Origin: an uncultured Ruminococcus sp.
GTDB lineage: Bacteria; Bacillota; Clostridia; Oscillospirales; Ruminococcaceae
Direction of reading: 5' to 3'
Length of the DNA stretch: 64,000 nt
Assembly: GCA_900538575.1 (NCBI GenBank)
Contig: UPZA01000008.1
Coordinates: 59,991 to 123,990 of the forward strand
The number at the start of each line of letters is the position of its first letter. Within the stretch, counting starts at the first letter, position 1. Positions 57,606 through 64,000 of the stretch are shown piece by piece. The notes under the pieces were generated by a model. That model did not search any database, was not told the origin of the DNA, and saw nothing but the letters and a program-made list of their open reading frames with translations. A program made the translations under genes and the position numbers.

Positions 57606-59576
57606 ATGCTTAATAAAAAAAGCGGAATTAAGGTTTTATCAGCCGTAACCGCATTGACGCTTGCGGCAGGAGCAAGCTGTTTAAGCGGTATGGAAAAAGA
57701 AAACTTAACCGCGAGAGCCGCTCTCGCCGGGGACGTTAACGGGGACGGCGCAGTAAACGCAAACGATATCAGCGCTTTGAAAAAGTTTCTGGTGGGACTG
57801 GACGGCAGTCTGTCAGGCGACGCGGACGTTAACGGCGACGGAAGCGTAAATGTATTTGACGCTGTCGCAGTAAGAAGAATAGTTATGCAGAACCCCGTTT
57901 CAGATGAAAATAATATAAATCTTAACGGTTCGTCAATTTCTATTGAGGGAACAGGTATGGAATTAAGCGACGAAAACCGTGTGGTAACTATTTCGCAGCC
58001 CGGTACTTACATTGTTAAGGGTGAAATGGAAGGCGGTCAAATTATAGTAGACGTAGATAAAACAGAGTATGTTGACGCTACTGTGGAACTTTCACTTGAG
58101 GGAATGTCGCTGACAAACGAATTGACTTCGCCGATTTATATCGCAAGTGTCGATGATAAATGCTCTATTTCCGCTAAAAAGGGTACTGTAAATACAATTT
58201 CAGACGGCTCGTCAGCTTATTTAAACGCTGATGATGACGCAGGGGCAATATACAGCAAGGATGACCTTACTTTGAAGGGAAAGGGTACGCTTATAGTCAA
58301 CGGAAACTATCAGGATGCAATTGTCAGCAAGGATGATATCAAAATTAATAACGGTACGATTCAGGTTACCGCCGCAGACGACGGAATAAGAGGAAAGGAC
58401 TCGGTAACAATTGGCAATTCATCTGATACGGATTTCAGCAATCTCAATATTACTATAGAAGCAAAAGGCGGGGACGGAATAAAAAGTACGCAGACAGATA
58501 CGTCTTCAGGGAAAGGCTATATAATTGCAAACGGAGGAACGGTCGATATTACGGCATATTCTGATGGAATGCATGCATCGCAGCTTATGAACCTTAACGG
58601 AGGAGATTTTAAAATTAAAACCACAGCTCAGCAGTCCTCGAGCGGAAATCAGCAGCCGGGAGGAAGCTGGGGAAGCGGAAGTACGGCGTCGTCGGAAGAT
58701 GTAAGCGCAAAGGGTATTAAGGCCGGATGTACAGACGATTCAGGAACTGTAATAGAAGGAACTATCAATATAGCCGGAGGTACGTTTAATATAGATTCAA
58801 CTGATGACAGCGTTCATGGTACGGATATAAATATAAGCGGCGGTGAGATTATTGCTAAAACAGGCGACGACGGTATTCATGCCGATAATAATCTTACAGT
58901 GACTGACGGAATGATTAACATAACTGATTCCTATGAAGGACTTGAAGCTTATGATATCGAGATTAACGGCGGTACGATTAAAATAGTTTCGTCAGACGAC
59001 GGACTTAACGCCGCAGGCGGAGACGGTTCCGGAAATTTTAATCCCGGAGGCTGGGGACAGGGCAATATGAATACCTCCAGTGGAATTCTTAATATAAGCG
59101 GCGGTTATATATTTGTCAGAGCCGAGGGAGATGGAGTTGATTCAAACGGAAACCTGAACATAAGCGGCGGAACTACAATAATCTGCGGACCTACCGGGGG
59201 AGGAAACGGTATATTTGATATTGGGGATAACGGATCGTCGTTCAATCATACCGGAGGAGTATTTTTCGGTATAGGCTCTTCAGATATGGCGGTTTATCCG
59301 TCGTCTAAAACATATATTACGGGCAGCGGCGCTATTTCTGCCGGAAATTTAATAAGCGTTGCGGACTCGTCGGGAAATACTATAGGAGTTTTGAAAGCGC
59401 CCGACGATATGAATTTAAACGGAATGGTTATTTATGGATCAATGGATATTGACGGTTACAATATTTATAGCGGCGGAACATTTTCCGGAACGCTTGATGA
59501 TAACGGATACGCAACAACCGGTACGGTAAGCGGTGCGTCAGCAATGGGAATCTCAAGCGGAGGATCAAGAAATTAA
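57606..59576 (+). CDS. Secreted dockerin protein with Cthe_2159-like (DUF4353) beta-helix carbohydrate-binding domain
   Basis: A 656-residue exported protein. A signal peptide (KVLSAVTALTLAAGASCLSG) leads straight into an N-terminal dockerin: DVNGDGAVNANDISALKKFL and DVNGDGSVNVFDAVAVRRIV. The rest is a long repetitive parallel beta-helix with recurring DDGI-type calcium-loop turns (DDGIRGKDSVTI, GDGIKS, SDGMHA, DDGIHADNNLTV, DDGLNAAGG). This is the pattern of the polygalacturonate-binding protein Cthe_2159. Two Gly/Ser/Trp-rich loops (PGGSWGSGS, NPGGWGQGN) interrupt the helix. ATG 57606 follows AAGGAG at 8 bases; TTG 57600 is closer and less likely. Confidence 0.88.
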   Translation: MLNKKSGIKVLSAVTALTLAAGASCLSGMEKENLTARAALAGDVNGDGAVNANDISALKKFLVGLDGSLSGDADVNGDGSVNVFDAVAVRRIVMQNPVSDENNINLNGSSISIEGTGMELSDENRVVTISQPGTYIVKGEMEGGQIIVDVDKTEYVDATVELSLEGMSLTNELTSPIYIASVDDKCSISAKKGTVNTISDGSSAYLNADDDAGAIYSKDDLTLKGKGTLIVNGNYQDAIVSKDDIKINNGTIQVTAADDGIRGKDSVTIGNSSDTDFSNLNITIEAKGGDGIKSTQTDTSSGKGYIIANGGTVDITAYSDGMHASQLMNLNGGDFKIKTTAQQSSSGNQQPGGSWGSGSTASSEDVSAKGIKAGCTDDSGTVIEGTINIAGGTFNIDSTDDSVHGTDINISGGEIIAKTGDDGIHADNNLTVTDGMINITDSYEGLEAYDIEINGGTIKIVSSDDGLNAAGGDGSGNFNPGGWGQGNMNTSSGILNISGGYIFVRAEGDGVDSNGNLNISGGTTIICGPTGGGNGIFDIGDNGSSFNHTGGVFFGIGSSDMAVYPSSKTYITGSGAISAGNLISVADSSGNTIGVLKAPDDMNLNGMVIYGSMDIDGYNIYSGGTFSGTLDDNGYATTGTVSGASAMGISSGGSRN

Positions 59577-59653
59577 TATTTTCACTTTTGAAAAATACCC
59601 GGCTTTGGGGCGCCCTTCGTATGGAGAGTAGTCATAAAGAAGTAAGTTATGTA

Positions 59654-59685
59654 ATGGCGGTGTAGCGTAAGCTACGCCGTCATTT
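59654..59685 (-). terminator. Inverted repeat at the end of the recombinase remnant
   Basis: Stem AATGGCGGTGTAGC / GCTACGCCGTCATT (two G-U pairs), GTAA loop, overlapping the recombinase stop codon. Confidence 0.65.
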
Positions 59686-59962
59686 TACTGTCTTTCTGTT
59701 TCATCTTCGCTGTGAAGCACTCGTCTAAATCCGGTATTTCAATAATGCCGACAGCCTTGTAATAAATTTCAATCTTTTGGGTACGCTGTCCACTGCTCCT
59801 GTCGGGAGCATGGACTAAAATTTTGTCAATCAAATCGTTCAGCATTTCAGCGGTAAGTTCTTCGGGGTTTGTATATTTTCGGACATTTTTCAGAAACAGG
59901 TTTAAATCATACATTTCCTGTTCCTCGTTGTCGATAAGGTATTGCAGTTCCCCAAACCACAT
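59672..59962 (-). pseudogene. C-terminal remnant of a large serine recombinase
   Basis: An open frame of 96 codons with no start of its own. The sequence DLNLFLKNVRKYTNPEELTAEMLNDLIDKILVHAPD, then RTQKIEIYYKAVGIIEI, matches the C-terminal region of large serine recombinases of clostridial mobile elements (DUF4368 type). The catalytic N-terminal domain and the zinc-ribbon region are missing. Upstream the frame runs straight into relaxase sequence, so the gene was cut by a deletion. Confidence 0.7.
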
Positions 59963-60053
59963 ACTTTTTGTCGATGGTTATATCGGGATTTTCCGCATAG
60001 TCGATAACTTCCTTTAGCCTGTTTTTAACGGGCCAGAAGCCGGTTGTAGCCAC
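59907..60053 (-). pseudogene. N-terminal remnant of a mobilization relaxase (MobA-like)
   Basis: A 48-codon frame starting GTG behind AGGAGGCGG, two bases before the mobC stop is complete. The peptide VATTGFWPVKNRLKEVIDYA then ENPDITIDKKY is the typical relaxase start (WxVK-x3-L-x2-V-I-x-YAENP-x-KT). After about 30 codons the sequence changes to recombinase DNA read out of frame and stops. The catalytic His motifs are lost. Confidence 0.7.
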
Positions 60054-60054
60054 G

Positions 60055-60346
60055 TCATACCGCCTCCTTTTCACGCTTTGGAAGTATCAATTCTTCGGTG
60101 ATTTCATCAATCAAAGCGATAATTTTTGTCTCCGTATCCGCTGTGATTTTATCCTCGCAGACGATACAAAGAGGGTCCAGCTTGTCGCTGAAAGAGAAGG
60201 ACACCAGCTTTCGGCATATATCCCAAGGCTCGCTGACGGAGATGTTCAGACACGGACAGCCCGCATTTTTCTGCATTGCGCTCAATGTCTTTCTTCTCCT
60301 TCTCGCTCACTCGGGTAAAAAGATTTTTGCTTTTTACTTCATTCAT
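60055..60346 (-). pseudogene. Frameshifted mobC-like mobilization protein
   Basis: Two overlapping frames together make one MobC-type protein. The first half (60346 down) starts MNEVKSKNLFTRVSEKEKKD and continues AEKCGLSVSEHLRQRALGYMPKA, a ribbon-helix-helix oriT-binding domain. The second half, in the neighbouring frame, reads VSFSFSDKLDPLCIVCEDKI then IALIDEITEELILPKREKEAV, the usual MobC end. A one-base indel near 60203-60209 joins them. The start follows GAAAGGACTG. It abuts the relaxase remnant. Confidence 0.68.
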
Positions 60347-60401
60347 AACATCAGTCCTTTCTTTGATTTTTCAAGGGGTATTAGGGTTCTTCCTAAAGGA
60401 G

Positions 60402-60672
60402 AATCGGCGCTTGCTGCCGATTTGATTGGAAACTGTCAATACAGTTTCCCTACTCGTTACAGCATACGACATCTCTAATGCCGTTCTCGTGTTGTATTTC
60501 GCCGTTTGATCCGAATGTCGTTTTTCTATCCCTGCCCCGGACTCTCGCCGCAGCGTTGTTCTGCTCACTCTCCGAAAAAGAGGTCGTCGCAAAATCATAT
60601 CCCATTCAGCCGGTCTTCAGTTGTAACCGGCGTTTTGGACAACTAAAAAATCCGGCACACATATGTGTACCG
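60402..60672. other. Inverted-repeat-rich region before mobC, candidate oriT or attachment region
   Basis: This 271-base stretch has no convincing gene. It holds AATCGGC/GCCGATT (60402-60422), a perfect GGAAACTGT/ACAGTTTCC palindrome with CAAT loop (60428-60449), GCCGGT/ACCGGC around 60610-60632 and a near-perfect 20-base palindrome CGGCACACATATGTGTACCG (60653-60672). Transfer origins of mobilizable elements usually lie just upstream of mobC and contain such repeats. Confidence 0.35.
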
Positions 60673-60702
60673 ACATCGACAAAAGGATAGAGTTCCCCTT
60701 TG

Positions 60703-61107
60703 CTATTCATTCTCATTCGCAGAAATCAGATTACTTACATACGGTCGTTTTCCTGAAAGTACATCATCGTAAAAATTCTGTTTCCAATCAATATAATCAA
60801 TGCTTTTTTCAAGCTCTGCTATTTCTTCACGCAGGGCTTTTTGCTTTTTGTCGAGCATTTCCTTGCGTGCTTTTATCGTTGACTCCCCCTCAAGGCACAA
60901 AGCAAGATACTCTTTCATCTCCTGTATGCTCATTCCGCATTTTTTCAGACACGAAAGGTCATGAATCCATTTTACGTCTTTTTCGTCAAAAATGCGGCGG
61001 TTATTTTTATCACGTTTCACGTTCGGGACAAGTCCCTCGTTGCAATAAAATTTCAATGTCTGATAAGTCATATCCAGTTCCCTGCAAACCTGCATCATCG
61101 TATACAT
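60703..61107 (-). CDS. MerR-family transcription regulator
   Basis: A 134-residue regulator. The winged helix is YTMMQVCRELDMTYQTLKFYCNEGLVPNVKRDKNNRRIFDEKDVKWIHDLSCLKKCGMSIQEMKEYL. A dimerisation coiled coil (ARKEMLDKKQKALREEIAELEKSIDYIDWK) follows, with no effector domain and no obvious metal-binding Cys at the end. Such proteins are often redox- or aldehyde-responsive regulators (AdhR/NmlR-like). It is divergent from a flavoprotein/alcohol-dehydrogenase operon whose promoter has the 19-bp spacer typical of MerR activation. ATG 61107 is used; GTG 61128 is an alternative. Confidence 0.9.
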   Translation of the reverse strand: MYTMMQVCRELDMTYQTLKFYCNEGLVPNVKRDKNNRRIFDEKDVKWIHDLSCLKKCGMSIQEMKEYLALCLEGESTIKARKEMLDKKQKALREEIAELEKSIDYIDWKQNFYDDVLSGKRPYVSNLISANENE

Positions 61108-61171
61108 ATGTATCACTTTCCTTTTCACAAGATAATCACTAAAAATTCACGAGATTTTTTTGTTTTGCCTA

Positions 61172-61231
61172 TTGACCGACAGTTACAACCGCATTGTATA
61201 ATCGATTATAGAAACCGATTGAAACAATCGA
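61172..61231 (+). promoter_or_regulatory. MerR-type promoter of the redox operon
   Basis: TTGACC (61172-61177), 19-base spacer, TATAAT (61197-61202). The long spacer is the classic target for MerR-family distortion. Two palindromes follow: TATAATCGATTATA (61197-61210) and CGATTG-AAA-CAATCG (61217-61231). Confidence 0.7.
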
Positions 61232-61281
61232 ATTATACCACATAAGCCAACAAATCGCAATTGAAAGAAGGTGAAACTTTG

Positions 61282-61899
61282 ATGAAAGTATTGCTTGTAA
61301 ACGGAAGTTCAAGGGAAAACGGCTGTACAAACACTGCATTGAATGAGGTTGCGAGAGCCTTAAACGAGAATGGCATTGAAACCGAGAAAATCTTTGTCGG
61401 AAACAAACCGATTTCCGATTGCATTGCCTGCCGCAAATGCAGAGAAAACGGAGAATGTATTTTTCACGATGAGGTAAACGCATTTGTAGAAAAAGCGAAA
61501 AATGCTAATGGCTTTGTATTTGGCTCTCCTGTTTATTTCGCCCACCCAAGCGGTAGGTTGCTGTCATTTATGGACAGGGCGTTTTATTCCTGCGGTTCTG
61601 CATTTGCATTTAAACCGGCGGCGGCAGTATTGTCTGCCAGACGTGCGGGAACAACGGCATCGTTTGATGTCATCAACAAGTATTTTACCATTTGCTCTAT
61701 GCCTGTTGTTTCCTCAACCTACTGGAATCATGTCTACGGCGCACAGCCCGAACAGGTTGCAGAGGACAAAGAGGGACTTATGACGATGTACAATATCGGA
61801 AAAAATATGGCGTGGCTGCTCAAATGTATAGAGCTTGGCAAAGAAAACGGCGTACCGCAGCCGACAAATGAAAAGGTCTTAACCAATTTTATCAGATAA
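61282..61899 (+). CDS. NAD(P)H-dependent FMN reductase / iron-sulfur flavoprotein-like
   Basis: A 205-residue flavodoxin-fold protein. It starts MKVLLVNGSSRENGCTNTALNEVARAL (FMN phosphate loop). A CIACRKCRENGEC segment near residue 50 is like the cluster-binding Cys of iron-sulfur flavoproteins, and GFVFGSPVYFAHPSG near residue 75 holds the flavin. Four Cys are present in the second segment, so an [4Fe-4S] cluster is possible. ATG 61282 follows AAGGTG. It is the first gene of the MerR-controlled operon; a quinone, disulfide or electrophile reductase role is inferred. Confidence 0.85.
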   Translation: MKVLLVNGSSRENGCTNTALNEVARALNENGIETEKIFVGNKPISDCIACRKCRENGECIFHDEVNAFVEKAKNANGFVFGSPVYFAHPSGRLLSFMDRAFYSCGSAFAFKPAAAVLSARRAGTTASFDVINKYFTICSMPVVSSTYWNHVYGAQPEQVAEDKEGLMTMYNIGKNMAWLLKCIELGKENGVPQPTNEKVLTNFIR

Positions 61900-61915
61900 A
61901 AACGGAGGTATCCAA

Positions 61916-63061
61916 ATGAACAAATTTACTTATTCTAACCCGGCAAAGGTGTATTTTGGGAAGGGCAGTGCAGACGATGCGCTTAACGCAGAGCTTCAAA
62001 AGTACGGCAAAACGGTTATGCTCGCTTACGGCGGCGGCTCAATTAAGCATAACGGAATTTATGATGAGGTTATGACGCTTCTTAAGAAAGCGGACAAAAC
62101 AGTGATTGAGTTTTCGGGTATTATGTCAAACCCCACCTATGAAAAGGTGCAGGAGGGAGCGGTGCTTGCGAAAACACATGGCGTTGATTTTATTCTTGCT
62201 GTCGGGGGCGGCAGCGTTATTGACTGCTGTAAGGTGATTTCCGCACAAGCCGCTCTTGATGAGGATATTTTTGAGCTTGAATATTCAAAGGGCAGCTTTC
62301 CGTCGGCAGGAATACCGATGGGAGCAATCGTCACAGCTTCGGGAACAGGCTCGGAAATGAACGGTGGTGCGGTTATCACATTTACAGACAAGAAGCTGAA
62401 AGCTCCGCTTTTTGGAACACAGGCATCATTTGCCGTGCTTGACCCCGAATATACGCTGACCGTATCCAAAAATCAAGTATTTTCGGGAGCGTTTGACACA
62501 TTAAGCCATGCTATGGAAACCTATTTCGGAAGTTCAGACAAAGATAATGTTTCGGATGATTTGGCGATTGCCGTCATGAGAAATACTGTAGTTAATATGC
62601 GCAGACTGCTTGCGGATATAAACGACATCGAAGCAAGAAGCAACCTCATGTGGAACAGCGCAATGGCTGAAAACGGAATACTCAAATGCGGCAGGCTGAC
62701 TGATTTTCAAGCGCATCAGATAGAGCATCAGCTCGGCGCATATACCGACTGCAATCACGGCGAGGGACTGGCGGTAATTCAGCCTGTTTACTATCGGCAT
62801 ATTTTGAATGATACACAGGAAAAATTCACACGTTTTGCAAATGTAGTTTTCGGTGAAAGTAATGCTGAGGCGGGACTTACGGCGCTCGAAGGCTTTATCC
62901 GTGAGTGCGGACTGCCGACCAAGCTTTCACAGCTTAAAACGACAGTACCGATAACAAAGGAACTTCTGAAAGAGGTTGCCGACAGCACGAATATCATAAA
63001 AACCAATCCCCGTGCTTTGGACAGTACGGAGATATATCAGATTTTAATGGAATGCCTGTAA
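61916..63061 (+). CDS. Iron-containing alcohol dehydrogenase (BdhA/YqhD-like)
   Basis: A 381-residue NAD(P)H-dependent alcohol/aldehyde dehydrogenase. It starts FTYSNPAKVYFGKGSADDAL and has the cofactor motif LAVGGGSVIDCCKVISAQ. Metal ligands are the Asp and His residues in DTLSHAMETYFG, HQIEHQLGAY and CNHGEGLAV. The closest pattern is butanol dehydrogenase or YqhD, which reduces reactive aldehydes. It is 16 bases after the flavoprotein gene and follows AACGGAGGTATCC. Confidence 0.93.
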   Translation: MNKFTYSNPAKVYFGKGSADDALNAELQKYGKTVMLAYGGGSIKHNGIYDEVMTLLKKADKTVIEFSGIMSNPTYEKVQEGAVLAKTHGVDFILAVGGGSVIDCCKVISAQAALDEDIFELEYSKGSFPSAGIPMGAIVTASGTGSEMNGGAVITFTDKKLKAPLFGTQASFAVLDPEYTLTVSKNQVFSGAFDTLSHAMETYFGSSDKDNVSDDLAIAVMRNTVVNMRRLLADINDIEARSNLMWNSAMAENGILKCGRLTDFQAHQIEHQLGAYTDCNHGEGLAVIQPVYYRHILNDTQEKFTRFANVVFGESNAEAGLTALEGFIRECGLPTKLSQLKTTVPITKELLKEVADSTNIIKTNPRALDSTEIYQILMECL

Positions 63062-63074
63062 GGAGGAACTGAAA

Positions 63075-63743
63075 ATGCTTAAAAAAATAATTTGTTTTAT
63101 ATTATCTATGACTATGGGATTAGCTCTTTGCGCCTGCGGAGCCGAGCAGGGAGAAATTTCAGAAGAATCAACAGTTGCTGAAACTGCACGTATGCAGGAA
63201 TCATCGGAACAAACGCCGGAAGAATCTGAGAACACCACAGAAACGGAAAGCCTGACATCTGATGAAAATCATGTTTTAGTCGCCTATTTCACATGGTCGG
63301 GAAACACCAAAGAAATGGCTGAAAATATTGCAGAGCAGACAGGCGGCGTCCTTTTGGAGATTGAGCCTTTAACGCCTTATCCCGAAGATTACAACGAAAC
63401 GGGCGAGCTTGCAAAAGTTGAGCGAGATGAAAATCAACGTCCCGAAATCGCAAATCTTCCCGAATCGGTTGACGAATATGACACGATTTTAATCGGCTAT
63501 CCCATTTGGTGGCATACTGCACCGATGATTATCGGTACATTTTTGGAAAGCTACGATCTTACGGGAATTGATATTTACCCGTTTACGCAGTCGGCTTCAA
63601 TGGATACAGAGCAGTTTGAAAACTCTATGGAGTTTGTACGGAAAAGCGCAGGAAATGGGACTGTGCATGACGGCTTATTTGTTGATGAATCGGACACGGA
63701 AGCTATTGACAGTTATCTTGAAAATAATAGGCTGATTAGATAG
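63075..63743 (+). CDS. Flavodoxin-domain lipoprotein
   Basis: A 222-residue lipoprotein: signal peptide IICFILSMTMGLALCACG with lipobox LCAC. A Glu/Ser/Thr-rich linker (residues ~25-65) comes next, then a flavodoxin domain: VLVAYFTWSGNTKEMAENIAE (FMN phosphate loop), TILIGYPIWWHTAPMIIGTFLE and a late IYPFTQSASMDTEQF. Family members act as flavodoxin or quinone-type reductases; being outside the membrane, it would need an electron donor there. Third gene of the redox operon, 13 bases after the dehydrogenase. Confidence 0.88.
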   Translation: MLKKIICFILSMTMGLALCACGAEQGEISEESTVAETARMQESSEQTPEESENTTETESLTSDENHVLVAYFTWSGNTKEMAENIAEQTGGVLLEIEPLTPYPEDYNETGELAKVERDENQRPEIANLPESVDEYDTILIGYPIWWHTAPMIIGTFLESYDLTGIDIYPFTQSASMDTEQFENSMEFVRKSAGNGTVHDGLFVDESDTEAIDSYLENNRLIR

Positions 63744-63770
63744 CCTGTTATTGAAAATCATACAAAAGAT

Positions 63771-63809
63771 ATACAGAGCCTTGATTTTCGGCAAAGGCTC
63801 TGTATTCTT
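63771..63809 (+). terminator. Terminator of the redox operon
   Basis: Perfect 12-bp stem ATACAGAGCCTT / AAGGCTCTGTAT, then a T-rich tail. Confidence 0.85.
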
Positions 63810-63942
63810 TTACGCTTCAATCTCCGTCTCGTCCCGAAACATATTTCTTTAGCTATTGCTCGAATATTGTTCATTTGTGGATATATACTAAAAAAGTGTA
63901 CAAGTAAGATATAATAAAAACATCGAAAAGGAAAACCGCCAT

Positions 63943-64000
63943 ATGCGCAAATGTATTCTTGTGCTTTACGCAAAGAGCAAAAAGCGTTTTGGCGCTGAAA
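63943..64000 (+). CDS. Start of an unidentified gene running off the window
   Basis: An open frame from ATG 63943 (MRKCILVLYAKSKKRFGAE) continues past the end. A TATAAT lies at 63910-63915 and a weak AAAGGAAA site before it. The visible 19 residues do not identify a family; it may not be real. Confidence 0.25.
   Translation, partial: MRKCILVLYAKSKKRFGAE

Noticed and set aside
60371..60598. 75-codon minus-strand frame upstream of mobC
   Set aside because: It runs through several inverted repeats, is Arg/Ser-rich and low in coherent structure; more likely a non-coding transfer region.
63758..63973. 71-codon minus-strand frame at the window end
   Set aside because: It overlaps the operon terminator and has no ribosome binding site or recognisable sequence.

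Overview
The window looks like a chromosomal segment of a low-GC anaerobic Firmicute of the Ruminococcus / Oscillospiraceae type. The main clues are three secreted proteins with type I dockerin modules (cellulosome parts), a GH5 cellulase-like lipoprotein, an electron-bifurcating-type [FeFe] hydrogenase cluster, a type III glutamine synthetase, a V-type ATPase operon, class A promoters with extended -10 boxes, and dense Rho-independent terminators. No rRNA, tRNA, CRISPR array or intact insertion sequence was found.

Layout. 1-5.5 kb: the end of a heavy-metal P-type ATPase, prfB, a RING-finger-like membrane protein, galU and the rpsF-ssb-rpsR operon. 5.5-12.8 kb: an XRE repressor divergent from an operator-covered promoter and a 56-residue membrane peptide, then DUF4190/DUF2752 genes, thyX, a DUF2156 protein and a run DJ-1 / 5-FCL / mltG / U32 peptidase. 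12.8-20.2 kb: a GH5 lipoprotein, then regulators (DRTGG, HATPase) divergent from hydC, an HATPase-ferredoxin fusion, hydB and hydA. 20.2-26 kb: a dockerin-tagged leucine-rich-repeat protein and a split 2-hydroxyacyl-CoA-dehydratase activase-like pair. 26-30.6 kb: a compact minus-strand CoA operon (panB, panC, panD, coaX, coaBC, DUF2726) behind a candidate pan-motif RNA. 30.7-33.2 kb: a HAD phosphatase, hpf, vanZ-like and DtxR-like genes. 33.2-43.6 kb: a structured leader, an ACT protein, a UPF0210 protein and a nine-gene V-ATPase operon. 43.6-50.3 kb: a small gene with two Spo0A-box matches, yigZ, rpmE, a radical SAM protein, an amidase, a VanY-like carboxypeptidase and glnN with a structured leader. 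50.3-59.6 kb: two SGNH esterases (one with dockerin), CarD, a cytoplasmic GH-A-like enzyme, YdcF, a VTC-domain polyphosphate polymerase with DUF4956, and a dockerin-bearing Cthe_2159-like beta-helix protein. 59.6-61.1 kb: a wrecked mobilizable element. 61.1-64 kb: a MerR-controlled redox operon (flavoprotein, iron alcohol dehydrogenase, flavodoxin lipoprotein).

How it fits together. Secreted GH5, CE3 and dockerin proteins fit plant-fibre degradation. The hydrogenase disposes of fermentation electrons, the V-ATPase couples ATP to ion movement, and GSIII assimilates ammonium. The most striking unexplained signal is a pair of promoters, 1.6 kb apart, with the same architecture TTTAAGA-N4-TTTAAGA-N9-TATAAT: one drives the VTC/DUF4956 pair, the other the dockerin/Cthe_2159-like gene. 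This suggests an OmpR/PhoB-type regulon linking polyphosphate (or another VTC product) to a surface carbohydrate-binding protein. Other leads are the XRE / small-membrane-peptide switch, the HATPase-ferredoxin fusion with an embedded ribosome binding site, the Spo0A-box promoter, the glnN leader and the relaxase-recombinase deletion scar.

All calls come from reading the sequence and its translations. No database search was run.
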